This document shows positions 36,318-47,965 of a stretch of 64,000 nucleotides of DNA, piece by piece (position 1 is the first letter of the stretch; every line of letters begins with the position of its first letter). The notes under the pieces are model-generated. The model was not told the origin of the DNA. It ran no database searches and saw only the letters and a program-made list of their open reading frames with translations. This stretch comes from Daldinia sp. FL1419 (Eukaryota > Ascomycota > Sordariomycetes > Xylariales > Hypoxylaceae). The DNA is taken from contig MU623340.1 of NCBI GenBank assembly GCA_025201765.1, positions 62,001-126,000 on the forward strand. Direction: 5' to 3'. Made by a program: the position numbers and the translations under genes.

Positions 36318-36720
36318 TTTGTCGGTAAGTTCGAATAATCGTGTTAGAGATTCTCATAAAACTAAAATCCGCCGCCTTGGCGGTTATATTGGCTTGCGAG
36401 AGCTAGGTAAGGGTTCGTTTTTTGTAGATGGATAACTTTTCAAGCTGCGCTAATATCCAGCATTGAGTTTAAGTGTCACCCAGAACTGGAACGTTCTGGG
36501 CTCAAATCTCAAACAGAAATGATCAACGGACCCGGAGACGCTGTTATGTCTAAATATAATTGCTTACTTCCATGTGTCGAGACACGCTACCCTTACATGG
36601 AATTAAACCCCTTCCCCCTCCTTAAGTGCCTCCTCTGTCAGTGTCACGAGGTGGACCAAGAAGCAAGGAAACAACTTCGTTGTTCCGCGAGGAACCTATC
36701 TACAACTATGGCTAAGGGCA

Positions 36721-36757
36721 GCTACATATAGAACAGGTCCTTTGTTCTATATGTAGC
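36721..36757. repeat. Perfect 15-bp inverted repeat (hairpin)
   Basis: GCTACATATAGAACA (36721-36735) is followed by a 7-base spacer and its exact reverse complement (36743-36757). It lies at the broken upstream edge of the diterpene synthase remnant. It may be a rearrangement scar, a small mobile-element footprint or a regulatory palindrome. Confidence 0.85.
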
Positions 36758-36807
36758 ACAGGCTAGAGCCCTGATAGGCACGCGACAACGCTATCAACCT
36801 GTCGGCG

Positions 36808-37727
36808 ATGCACGAAATGGTAACATTTTCCATGCTCATCTATCAAGTAGACGAATACATGGAACGTGCTATCGAACGAGACTTCGAAAATCATCTTCCT
36901 ATGATTTCCGAGGTCATTACCAAGCTATGCCGAGATCTGAGCGCGACCTCGGACAACAATCTCCCAGATGGAGAGGCCGTAGAAGGTCCGTCGCATGGAC
37001 TAGTCAATGGTGAGAGCGCCGCCCTCAAGGAGGTGAAGTCCGTCTTCGGTTGTTTCATGGATATGTTTTGAAACTCGAGGCGGTCCTCGCGAGTCATAAG
37101 GGTGTTCAACAAAGACTTGCGTACGAGCTAGAGATATTTCTCAATGCGCACATCACTCAAGCGATAGATAACCAGAAATTTGCTAAGCAGAGGAAAGCCA
37201 GTACGTCGACGTTCCATCCGACGTTCTCTTCCCAAGCTCAGGAGTATCTCAACCCTGGACGAACCTTTTACAATTGGGTTCGGAATACGTCGGCAGACCA
37301 TACTTCATGTCCCTTTTCTTTCGTCTTCTTTAGCTGTCTGGTACCCAAGCTGTCTTCAACGGTCTTTAAGACAGCAAGGTTGGCATATCTTGCCGAGGAT
37401 CTGTGTCGTCACCTTGCTAGCCTATGTCGCATGTACAACGACTACGGGTCAATCGCAAGAGACAGAGAAGAGAATAACCTAAACTCGGTAAACTTTCCCG
37501 AATTTCATCTTCCCATCAAAGGAGTCCGTGACACGAACCAAGATACCAAAATAGAGTTGATGGGAATAGCAGAATACGAAAGGGAAGGACTCGAGAGAAT
37601 AATGGTTGCATTGGAACGCGAGTTAGGAGATGATAGTCTAATGGATGCTTTGAAGGTATTCATTGATGTTACAGACCTTTACGGTCAGATCTATATCCAA
37701 AAGGATCTCACGGCTAGGAATAAGTAA
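36808..37727 (+). pseudogene. Diterpene synthase (CPS/KS-type) remnant, class I half
   Basis: This is the C-terminal ~300 residues of a fungal bifunctional copalyl/ent-kaurene-type diterpene synthase. It retains YQVDEYMERAI, equivalent to the DEFFE-type metal motif of the class I domain. ADHTSCPFSFVFFSCL and CRMYNDYGSIARDREENNLN, the second metal/NSE-region motif, follow. Full fungal enzymes are about 950 aa, so the class II (protonation-initiated cyclase) half and the beginning of the class I half are missing; there is no room for them in the 200 bases before the divergent rhodopsin-domain gene. A frameshift near 37045-37062 splits the remnant into two ORFs (to 37071, then frame +2 through 37727). 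Earlier weak ORF sequence at 36519-36728 may be more of it. It is not expected to be functional. Confidence 0.87.
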
Positions 37728-38208
37728 TTGACAGGTGGTTTTATAAGAGAATAGTAGATTTTTATAAGATTCCTATACGAAATTATTGCGATAATAATAA
37801 AGTCAGTTGGGGATGAAGCCGAATGTGTTGAAGGTGAGTAGAGGTACTTTGTTACATCGTCAAAATCAGATGGAATGGTGGATGGAACCCACCGACATTG
37901 AAGCTGATTTAAGAAGTACCCATGTATCTACTACATATTAGCTAATCGTAAGAGGGGGCCGCTTGCTTTAACAGGAGGGCAAGCCCTAATATCAGCCAAG
38001 AATTTCCAAAGCCCCACACCCACTTGCGATTCCCCCCCCAGTACCACTTACTCGTCAATTTCACACCAAGAAAAAAAAAAAAAAGATTCTAAATCACACC
38101 TCTCCTCCGCACACAGCCAACTTCTTGCGCGAACGCCAAACTTCACGACATTACCAGTCGACCGACAAATATCTCCGACAAATCCCCCCCCCATCAAATA
38201 CCGCAAAA
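37728..38208. other. Intergenic region and eS19 promoter
   Basis: The right part is C/T- and A-rich, usual for a ribosomal protein promoter and leader. It marks the switch from the accessory block to housekeeping genes. Confidence 0.55.
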
Positions 38209-39086
38209 ATGACCGGCGGAGTTTCTGTTCGCGATGTTGATGTAGGTTCCTCCATATTCCACAAATCCATCTGCCCGCCTTGAAACGAGAGTTCCTATCT
38301 TGGATCGCATTGCCTATTTTTCCACACCCGCTGCAGTCAAGGATGTCCGAAATATCTTGGCGGCAGAAAAGGGCAACGAGATTAAATTCAGAAATTACAA
38401 TCATGAAAAATAAGGACGCCAGACGCAACAGAATATGAGAAAATAAATAAACAAAAATCTCTTTCACTGTCGTCGGGAGCAGGCGCGAGGGGGTCGCAAG
38501 ACCTCTGATGACGGAATATTTGCTGATGGGTTGGGTTTCATACTATAGGCGCAAAAGTTCATCAACGCGTACGCTAGCTTCTTGAAGCGACAGGGCAAGC
38601 TGCCCATTCCCGGTATGTATATCCTCTAAACCGCTCCAGTCAGCCTTGAAACTAACGTGGCTCCAGGTTGGGTCGATACCGTCAAGACCGGTCCCTCGCG
38701 CGAGCTCCCCCCCCAGAACATCGACTGGTTCTACGTCCGTGCCGCCAGCGTCGCCCGCCACGTCTACCTACGTAAGACTGTCGGTGTCGGCCGTCTTCGC
38801 AAGGTCCACGGTACTGCCAAGAACCGGGGTACCCGCCCCTCCAAGCACGTCGACGGCTCCGGTTCCGTCGACCGCAAGATCCTCCAAGCTCTCGAGAAGA
38901 TCGGTGTCCTCGAGCAAGACGAGGAGCAGGGTGGCCGACGCATCACCCAGTCCGGCCAGCGAGATTTGGACCGTACGTCACTTTTTACTCTTGAAAAGCC
39001 TTGAGGATACCCGGAAGCTAACTTTATATACAGGAATCGCCCAGACCACCGCCGAGGCTGACGAGGAGGAAGAGGATGACGAGTAA
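38209..39086 (+). CDS. rps19: 40S ribosomal protein S19 (eS19)
   Basis: This is a 151-aa protein of the small ribosomal subunit head, required for 18S rRNA maturation. Exons are 38209-38241, 38549-38612, 38667-38972 and 39034-39086. The joined N-terminus is MTGGVSVRDVDAQKFINAYA, followed by KRQGKLPIPGWVDTVKTG. Then come WFYVRAASVARHVYLR and the eS19 hallmark GVGRLRKVHG, and ILQALEKIGVLEQDEEQGGR. The C-terminus is an acidic Glu/Asp tail. The first intron is 307 bases, several times longer than others here, as is common for ribosomal protein genes. Codons in exons 3-4 are strongly C-ending, as expected for high expression. Confidence 0.97.
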
Positions 39087-39588
39087 ATGTTGATACCATG
39101 CGGGAAATGATTCTACTACTACGGTCTAGGTAGTACAAGGTCTATGGGCACGGCGTCTGAAAATGGCTGAATTGATTGGCGAACTTTGCTTTCGCACTTC
39201 CCCATGGCACATATCATTCCTCTCCGATACCCGTGACTGTTATGTTTTTGTTACGTTCTGAATTGTCCGAGAGTAATAGAGTGTCCGAGACGAAGAAGTA
39301 TAGAAATGATTAAATGGCTGTAATAGCTAGATTCTGACTGCAAAATTACATCAAGCGAGTGTGAGATTGGCCTAGCTGCAAGTCCTCCCGTCATTCTATC
39401 AGATCTTACTCCATCCCGTCATACTTCGTCCTATTTTCCCGAAGTACATCGAATCATTTTCAAATACCAGACCCTTCCTTACGAACCATTCATTCACTTG
39501 GAATCGTAAAGCTTCAAGCTATATCAATGATCCCGCCAAATCTTATATAGATTCCTAAAAGTTCTCTCCGGTACGACGAAACAGGATC
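39087..39588. other. Convergent 3' intergenic region
   Basis: This holds the 3' UTRs of eS19 and of the ankyrin-deaminase gene; no ORF of interest. Confidence 0.55.
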
Positions 39589-41912
39589 CTAATTCTTATT
39601 TCCATGCGCGAGCCCACGCTTCTCTCTGTAAGTCTCCTCGGTAGCCTCGGGATCAAGGTAACTAGGCCTTGGAATAGGTTTACCGGGACGCGTATGAGGC
39701 TGAACCGTCTGTTCCTCGCGGCGCCACGGTTGTAATAGTTGGCGGGGGGCTCGGGGATGCGGCTGATAACGCCATTGTTGAAGTTTGGTTAGTCCAGAAA
39801 CCGGACATGGAGTTATATTTATTTCCTTTTGCGATGCTTTAATGGGGTTGCCGTCGTTGTCGGGACGAGATTGTTGGGATAATTGTCTTGGAACATAGTA
39901 GTAATCGTCTTCCTCGTCGCTCTCCGCGTCGGCGTTGGAAAAGTGTTTGGTATCTTTTTGGTCTTCTATGGACTTTACAATACCACCATCCGTGCAAGGA
40001 ACGATCGGCTCGAAACTGGAGTACGAAAAGTCGCTTTGACTAGGGCGAGGGGTTTTGCTATCGCCATCCTTTTTCTCCGCTTCGATATTCACTGCAGATT
40101 GTCGAAGAGTCGATCCGTCATCACTGCTGACGGATGAATACATAAGAGTGTCGCTGTCATCCGCTGCCACGTCGATAAGTACGGCATCTTCCTCTACACT
40201 GCGGTTTGGTCTCCGATCTCCTAGTGAACTCGGGGAAGAATCCATGAGTTGCTGCTGTTGGCGCCGACGACACTCCGCTATAGCAGCCTCATATCCAGGG
40301 AATTCGTAAACGGGCGTCTTTTTCTTATACTCGGCCAAGATCTCAAAATGGTTAGGCGGTCGGCGAGATGGTATGTCGGGAGAGAACGGGTCTTCGAAGA
40401 AGCGTGATCTATGTTCAGGAACAGGCCACTGCATTTTCTGTCGGATGGGCGTGATAGGCGTGGTAGGCGTGGTAGGTGTAATGGGCGTAGGTCGCTCCCT
40501 GACCACGGTAGGACTTGTAAGAGCAATGGAATCAGATAGAACTTGTTGTCTCTCCATCGACATCCCTACGAACGGTTGGCATTTCGCATGCGGTGTGGCA
40601 ATGCCACCTAAACCCTGGGCCACGTTCTGCACGGTGCTAGGCTCCTCACCATCAGACTCCGGAAAGGTGTCGCCAAAGGTGTCATATCTTACACCAGTCC
40701 TTTCATCCTTCGTTGCAAGAGTCGGGCCAATGCCAATTCCGCCTCTAACGGCAAAATGGATGCCTGTATACTGGAACATTCTGTTGATGAATTTCAAGCA
40801 CGTACCACACGGTTGTGAATCGATCATGATCACAGCCGACCGCGCATCGCCAAGTGTTGCATGCTTCAGCATATGCATATTGGCAAGAAGCCAATCATTA
40901 TCGGCCTCTAGATTCCCGCTTGACTTTCGGGTCATCTCAAGTGCATACCATGCCGCAAGCAAAACCTCACAATGCCCGGCGTGTGCGCGACCCCGATGCT
41001 CAGCATCCGGGGCCTTGTGTCCGTTATCATGTTTATTCCCGGGAAATTGAAACCCGACCAAGGAAGCAATATGATGGAGGGCAATATAATTCCACCTATT
41101 GGTGTCGAGGCACTTCTCGTCACGGTCGCCTCCGGGCTTATAGCCACTATGGCAAGTCATCAATACTTCGCTATTGCCCTTGGCTGTGACAACACCAATT
41201 GTCTTGCTTCTGTCTAGAGGAATATCGGTCTTGACGCGGTATACTGGGGCATAGACCACGATCTGATTTCCTTGCTTCGCCAGTTTATAGTCCGCGTAGC
41301 CCAGATCAGCTCTTGGGCCTCTCACTGGGATAATCAATCAGCCACTTGAATCTAATTAAACCGAATAATAATAATTCTTCGTTACTCACTTGCGTCCAAA
41401 ACGCTTCGGCGGCCTTGGGAAGTCAGGATGTCGTAAACGGCCTTGCGTGTATTATGAGCGTCGGGATGCTCGCGTCCTACCTTGGCCGTCTTTAGGAAGA
41501 ACTCTCTCCTACGCATCGCAAAGCCTTCGTCTTTGGCATATGACGATGCATATAGACCGTCGGACACTAGGCTGACACCTTTTTGGATGAAGAATTCAAC
41601 TATATCAAGATGCCCCATAAGGGCCGCGAGCTTGCTACAGCACGTTTAGTCGGGAATCTTGTATCCGGATATCAAGGATAAGAACAGCGGTGGGGTGTAT
41701 TGGTGGGAAAATAAACCATGGGAAAAAATGGCTTACATTGGTGTTTCACGAAGTCCCCATTCTGTGCCAATATCTGGCTCCGTGGTTGTTTCTAGGACAA
41801 GTTCAGATTGGGAGAGTAGCTTGAGGACCGCTTCGAAATTGCCGTTTAAACAAGCTATATGGATTGGCTTGAGGCCCAGATCCGCAGCCATGACATAGTT
41901 GTTTCTCTCCAT
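39589..41912 (-). CDS. Ankyrin-repeat protein with deaminase-like domain
   Basis: This is a 718-aa protein from exons 41912-41737, 41634-41390 and 41324-39589. The joins restore RETPIKLAALMGHLDIVEFF and SVLDAMRGPRADLGYADY. The N-terminus has two or more ankyrin repeats (ADLGLKPIHIACLNGNFEAV; ALMGHLDIVEFFIQKGV). The middle carries a GHCE motif (~257-260) and SQPCGTCLKF (~311-318), the H-x-E and P-C-x-x-C zinc and catalytic signature of the cytidine deaminase fold. An Ala/His-rich helix follows the first, and a beta-strand (AVIMID) precedes the second. The C-terminal ~350 residues are disordered and rich in Pro, Thr, Ser and Asp, with a TPITPTTPTTP run. The closest concept is the fungal OTT_1508-like deaminase group. 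The substrate (nucleic acid or free base) is not known. Confidence 0.8.
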
Positions 41913-43269
41913 ATTACCTATCTGAAGATTAATAATAGGGAAATTGCCAGGCCAAGATAGATATACGACTCAAGGAGACTGATATCGCGTGTCTAAGAGG
42001 CGATCTGAAGTATGAGTTGAAATGGAAACAACAGCTTCAAGTCTTGGTGAAATGGGTCTTGAGACAGCAGCACCCTTCTAAGCGGAATACGCGGTTCCAG
42101 GATTAAGAGTTAAGACGATGCTGTTAATAACGATTTATCAGTCTGGGAATTAATAAAGTTATCACAACTCAATCTGCACGATCACCATCGAGATAAGACG
42201 TAAGATGATTCAGATGAAATATTGCAAGTTACTCGCTCATCGCGGGACGATCTGACATGTAGGAAAGATGGTAGGTAAGACGAAAAAGCCCAGAGAGCCA
42301 GAGGTGGCGACGTCGGGGGAGATTTTATAGGCGGCAAGATACCGAAAGAGATGAGCACTTTCATAGGTAGGTACCTATAATGCTACTACCATTGTATAAG
42401 ACGTCGACCACGTACATGTAATATATATTACGTGGTTACGCTCGAGCAAACAGATTAATACCATCTCACGGACCGGGCGAAGCACGTACCCTGGGTAGAT
42501 AGATAGGTAGCCACTCGAGACGCATCACACCATATAAGGTAAGTTAGGTATATAAGTAGCTGCACGTGTAACCAGTAACTCGAAGGCGATGGCCTTACAA
42601 TTAGAACCAGCAAACAAATACTAACCCGCCAATATACCAACCTTTACTACATATGATAGGCTTTCAGTACTTGGTAGACCCTATATTAGGACTATGGTAT
42701 AAGGTCCGGATACTGGAAGCCTTTTGCTTTTTTTGATAGAAAATGGTGTCGAGGGTAAAAATACGCAATGTGGATTCGACACGTCTTATTGTGGCGTGTG
42801 AGGGGGGACTTATCTAGGTATGTTTGCATGTAGGGGGCGTCAGAAGCTGTAGTCATAATACGCCCTCTTCGGATGTTCAGCTGGGGATCTACTCATAAGT
42901 ACGAAGGAATGTTCAATAAGATATCATACGTTAAGCAGGAGGCAATTTCGTTATGGGAACCAACGGTTTAAGCCAGGGACGTTTTAAAGGATTTTGTATC
43001 CCATCAATGTTGCTTATTGGCAAAATAGCGCCATTCTAATATTTATTGTTGGTACAGTAACTTGTACATCATCATGAAAACCCCCTATGTACACTGTATG
43101 CTTGTTTGATAGCCCATTCAAGTCCGTCTGATTTGAGAAAACCTATAAGCAAGTATATGAGGGTGTGTCAAAGCTCAGACATAAGCAACTATAGCATAGC
43201 GGAACTGTCATTATTATCCATCCATTACCCTTTTCCATTAACTAAAGCGCCCGGAGTTCCGAACCAATC
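41913..43269. other. Intergenic region, 1.36 kb
   Basis: This lies upstream of the ankyrin-deaminase gene and downstream of the ZIP gene. No supported gene is present; GGTACC-type motifs occur near 42365. Confidence 0.55.
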
Positions 43270-44448
43270 TTAAGCCCACTCTGCAAGCACGGCCATCAGC
43301 CCGCAGCCCAGTGCGACGCATCCTAGCGCAAAGAGCTGAACCTTTAGTCCCGCATTCCGCATGTACGAGTTAAACATGAATTCGTGGGCGAGTAATTCGA
43401 CGAGACCCGTGTAAATAAGGATACCCGCACTAATAGAGTCGAAGATACCATTGATGACCAAACTCTTCGGGCTACCCGGCTGAAGAGTTGATCGCACTCC
43501 GAGGCCGATGGCAATGGCTATCGGAGTGCTGATGGCATAACCAAAAGCCAACGCATATGGCATCCATCCCTTGGAGCTGGGCCACTGGGCCGTGGCCAAC
43601 CGCGATCCAAGACCGAGACCTTCGAATGTCTGGTGGAAGACGAGCACGATATATAGAACCGTAAATTCGTCGCCAGCAACCGCAAGTGTCAGGCCAATGA
43701 AAATACTGTGGAATACGACACCGAATTCGAGGATGAAAAGCGCTGTCATTTGCGCGGCAAAAGCGGAGTGGCTATCGGTACCGTGATGTTCACGTTGGTG
43801 GCCTAGATGATCTTCACCGCCAGGGGGGTAGCTAAGGTCTGTAGGTAAACCAGAGCCATTGTCGGTTCCATTGTTCATTCCATTTTCTTTGTTCGATGCG
43901 CCGCCTTCAAGATCTTGAATTGGCGATGGTGAAACCTGGCTTCCCTTCTTAAGGACATCCAGGGACGGGTCCACAGACTCGGTGTCGTGATGATTATGGC
44001 CGAAGAAGTCGAAGCGACTGGCAACGAGTTCGATAGTAAACATGACGAAGACCGTCATCAAGCATATTCCAGCTGCCCAGTCGTAGTCGTTAATGGGACC
44101 ATCCGGAAGGCAAGGCGATTTTAAGGCTTCGAATGCTGGCGAGAGAAGATGCATGAATGCTGTTCCAATGATGACACCCGAACCGAAGTACTTTGCGATG
44201 AAGAACGCTGTTCCGTTCACCTTCATTTTCGTGCCCCGCGCCAAGTATACGGGCAATACAGCACCAAGTAATGAACCAACCAGGATCACGAAGATGGAGG
44301 ATATGCGCACTCCCATTCGGCCATCGTATTCGTTACCGGTGTCGCAGTCAACCTCGACTGTGAAGCCGGATCCAGAGGCCGCATCGGAAGAACCATCCTC
44401 CTGTCGTATTCGAAGCACAGCATCTAATGCTGTATGCAATACTGACAT
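43270..44448 (-). CDS. ZIP-family zinc/iron transporter
   Basis: This is a 392-aa single-exon plasma-membrane transporter of the Zrt1/Zrt2 type. ATG 44448 was chosen; the frame extends to a TTG further upstream. It has eight predicted membrane helices. They include FGSGVIIGTAFMHLLSPAFE in helix III, and the metal-pathway helices IV and V with EFGVVFHSIFIGLTLAV and FHQTFEGLGLGSRL, both carrying the conserved His and Glu. The cytosolic loop between helices III and IV is long, with FFGHNHHD and HLGHQREHHGTDSHS, the His-rich zinc-sensing region. The C-terminus ends outside after ALGCGLMAVLAEWA. ZIP proteins import Zn2+ into the cytosol and are usually induced by zinc starvation; no regulator site is claimed. 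Confidence 0.95.
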   Translation of the reverse strand: MSVLHTALDAVLRIRQEDGSSDAASGSGFTVEVDCDTGNEYDGRMGVRISSIFVILVGSLLGAVLPVYLARGTKMKVNGTAFFIAKYFGSGVIIGTAFMHLLSPAFEALKSPCLPDGPINDYDWAAGICLMTVFVMFTIELVASRFDFFGHNHHDTESVDPSLDVLKKGSQVSPSPIQDLEGGASNKENGMNNGTDNGSGLPTDLSYPPGGEDHLGHQREHHGTDSHSAFAAQMTALFILEFGVVFHSIFIGLTLAVAGDEFTVLYIVLVFHQTFEGLGLGSRLATAQWPSSKGWMPYALAFGYAISTPIAIAIGLGVRSTLQPGSPKSLVINGIFDSISAGILIYTGLVELLAHEFMFNSYMRNAGLKVQLFALGCVALGCGLMAVLAEWA

Positions 44449-47400
44449 CTTGATTATTTCGTCAGGACGAAAAGAATATTTGTTCCTATCTCTTAAAAAG
44501 GGGGGCAACTCCTGATCAGAGAGATGCCAAGATAGTTCAGGGGATAAAGATACTGCAGTCTCGATGGCCCCCTACGAGGTAAACCTATCTCTAGCTGGCT
44601 ATCAGAAGAAGATCAATAAGAGGAGGAAGAAGGTGGGATATATACCGATTTGATATTTTCGAAGTTTTGAGGCTGAAGATCGGTTAGCAAGACGACGTAG
44701 GCAATATATTTCTTTTTTTACAGCCGCAAGGACAAGGAGGGGGGTGAAGATATAATAAGACGGAGTGTCCAGCAAGGTATAACAACTCCTTTGGCGTGAC
44801 ATAAAGCTAATGAAAATGGTCTAGAAGAGGTTTTGATATCAAAAATGAGAAGAGAAAAAAACCTTGTCAAGGAACTTAGTGTCTGCTAGGATCTAAGATC
44901 CGGCGAAGAGGACCTTGATGGCATATACACGCCAACGATCTTTGAAAGCTTTTACGTATCCATTCCAGGGGTTCGCCAGACTACAAACCAACGGAAATAA
45001 CCACCAGAACGGCGTAACCAAAATCGACGAGAAGGAAATGGGCCTTACCTGTTGGGAAATATTTCGTATCCTGTCGTTTCAAACGAGAAATTTTTCAGAG
45101 CTTGTAAGGATACGACTTCAGTTCGATGAACAGGATTAGTCTTTTTTCTTTTTTTTTCTTTTTCGTACTCCAGGCGCGAAGGAAAAAGAAACAAGATCTT
45201 GTTTGTTGGAAAAGGCAACAGCACCAACGGAGTTATATAATCATAAGATCTTAGAGTTAACAAAATGCGCGTGTCCTATCAAATCTGAAGCGCAACTTAG
45301 ACAAGAACCTTATTGGTAAATGTTCTGCTCGCCGGTATATTCTAGACGGGTGCTATTCTTAAAATTCGCGCAGTCTCGGAAGACGAACTGAGCAGATATC
45401 TTGGCTTGTTTGTGCTTTATTTTTTCGTGAATCTCGGTTCAAAGTATATTGTTGCGTACTGCGAACGGTAAGGGTTATATCGAAAGACCACCTGAGCAAG
45501 TGACCGTGAACAACACAACGCAGCGTGGGGTGATTAGGATGAGAAGTGCGACAACTTTCAAGTTTAGCTGGATAAGAATAGAATGTGAACTACGTCTCAT
45601 GCAGATGTGTGGATAGTCACAAAAATTACGAATGGGTATAAACCCTGTGTCTATTGATAGGTTTGACAAAATGGGATAGGATGGGATAAGGGATGAAATG
45701 ACATAACATCCTTCAGATGTATTATGTACAATATTTATTAGTTCAGCTCCTCTATTCTACAAAGTAAGGTGCCTACTTGGCAGCTTTAGTTAAGCATATT
45801 ATGTGGATGAACAAGGGCAGGCGGCGAGGGATTTAGAAAAAAAAAGACAAACGGTGGAAGTATCATGATTATGGGGGAAGCCAACATTTTTTTTGAGAAC
45901 CTTGATGGTCAAACGGCTTGGTCTAGCACCGTATAAAGTTGATATAAATGTAAGCAAGAAGCGGCCTCGGCGTGTTGGCCCACCCTCCCCGTTTAGTAAC
46001 TGGGTTCCTACGCTAGAACCACCTTAAGATGTCTTAGACAGGGTACGTATTGTCGGGCAAGTAGGCAAGCCATTTTAGGGAAGGAAACCTCTAGATAATG
46101 GAAGATATGGGAGTGGGTCTGGCTGGTCGATTTTAAGTTCATTGGTCGGTGATGTGCGTAGTGCCCTGAGTGCTCGGGATAAGCCAGTTAGCTAAGACTG
46201 CTAAGTACCTAGCGTCCAAACTTCGGCTAATGTTTTCACAGGGAAATAAGATGGAAACCTCATGTATCCATCTACAGTATCTAGGTCAAATGAAATAAGC
46301 TTTTCCAATATGCAGATACCCTTTTTAAACTTATCAATGCTTCATACTGCACCTCCTTCAAATCAGTACATGTGAGATGGAAGTAACGTGCCACCACACA
46401 TGCAAGTTCAGGCCGTAAAAGGCAAAATCAACGTTTGTTCTATCAAGATGGGTGGTATTTTTGTAGCATGCTCAACGTCATTTGACAGGGCTGATGATTG
46501 GAGCTATCAAGCCTTCCGGACCTTGTGATATTACCAAAGCAACTCAAGGCCTCTGCACCGACACACAGCAAACCAAATGAAAAATCTGCTTTTGTCCCAG
46601 CCCCCAAGCCCCAATGTTCTTCGGCGGTATTTTTCTCTCAGTGTACGGATTTTCATATTGCCAAGATGAAGACCCTTTATTCATTAGGTACATTATCTGC
46701 GTAGTACTACATCACCCAATCAGGTACAGGTATTTATGCCATGACTAAGCCATTCCTAGATTCGCGGCTCGTGATACGTCGGTCGTTGCCGCTATCAACC
46801 ATTTTTAGAGGATCCGGCGCATTTAGTCTGTCCATCAAGGTTCTCATGCCAAGATCCCACTTCAGCTAGCCATCAAGGTTCTCAGCCTCCAGTACGTACC
46901 CCAGAGCTGAACTTCACCTTTTACTTATAACTAATAGTACTGTGCCTAGTTATACTGTACCTAACCCAGCCCTCTTATAAACTAAATCTCAAGTCGGTTA
47001 TCAAAACCTATAACAAGTCACGAAGGAAGTTCTATCATATAAGTAATTTAAAGATATAGAATATCGCAATTACCTAAATAGGCAGTAATGTATTTACATC
47101 ATGTCTTCAGTCACAGCCGTACAAAGTTTGCTGTGTACATAACTAAGTGAATGTATACCAAGTAGATTAATAAGCCAACACCCATTCACAGTTAAGAGTT
47201 ATTCGTGTATATCATGCTATATAATGGTTTGGTTCTTGGAACAGAGCAGATGAGGTCAAGGTACATTAAACCCCAAAGAGATCAAAGTTCGGCGCCAAGT
47301 AGGAAGAAGTCGGGCCAATAGCTTAGACCAGTAGTTCATCGAAACAAGCTTCTTCCAAGACGGCCCCATTCTCGGCGCTGGGCAAAGCCGCCAACACAGT

Positions 47401-47965
47401 GGTTCATTAACGGTAGCAAAACGAGCTCAGGCTCATAGCCACGGTAGGCAGGTAGATATATTTGCGAGGTTCTAAAGCGACACCACACGTGGTTTGAGCA
47501 TCCGTGGAGATCTTCGAGTTAGACTGGCCGGTCTCTTGGGTCGCACCACTGCATATAACAAGGATATCCATCGGTTAAGAATGCATTGGAGGCGCCAGGA
47601 ATACACCAGGGGCCCAGCCTAAATCAGCCTACATACCTACCTACACAAATATATTGGTAGACATCAGGGTATCTTAACCAGGGGTCACCGAGAGAGGTAT
47701 CGTGGCCCGGAAATGACCTATAATCCGCATATTTTCCTGTCGTATAAATCATCCCCCAACGATATAGTAGGAATAGTACATCGGAAAAGATGCTGTCTGT
47801 GTGCTCGCTCCCGAGATTGGTTAGGGGACCTATAGGGGTGTAGTTGTGAACACGCCACCGGTCCATCGTCAAGCAATGATATCTCGAAGTTGGCAAAAAA
47901 TTGATAGGCTGATTGATCCGCCATAAACTCAACTTGAAAAGTCGGGACTTATCTTATTGGCATCT
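44449..47965. other. 3.5-kb gene-poor region
   Basis: This lies between the start of the ZIP gene and the 3' end of mdm10. The left part is the ZIP promoter. The remainder has only short random ORFs and moderately AT-rich sequence. A non-coding RNA or unrecognised short-exon gene cannot be excluded. Confidence 0.5.

Noticed and set aside
38242..38548. Possible C/D box snoRNA in the long first intron of eS19
   Set aside because: A CTGATGA and a CTGA occur but only about a dozen bases apart and without a terminal stem.
40373..41050. 225-codon ORF on the plus strand
   Set aside because: Antisense shadow of the ankyrin-deaminase exon, where the minus frame carries recognisable motifs.
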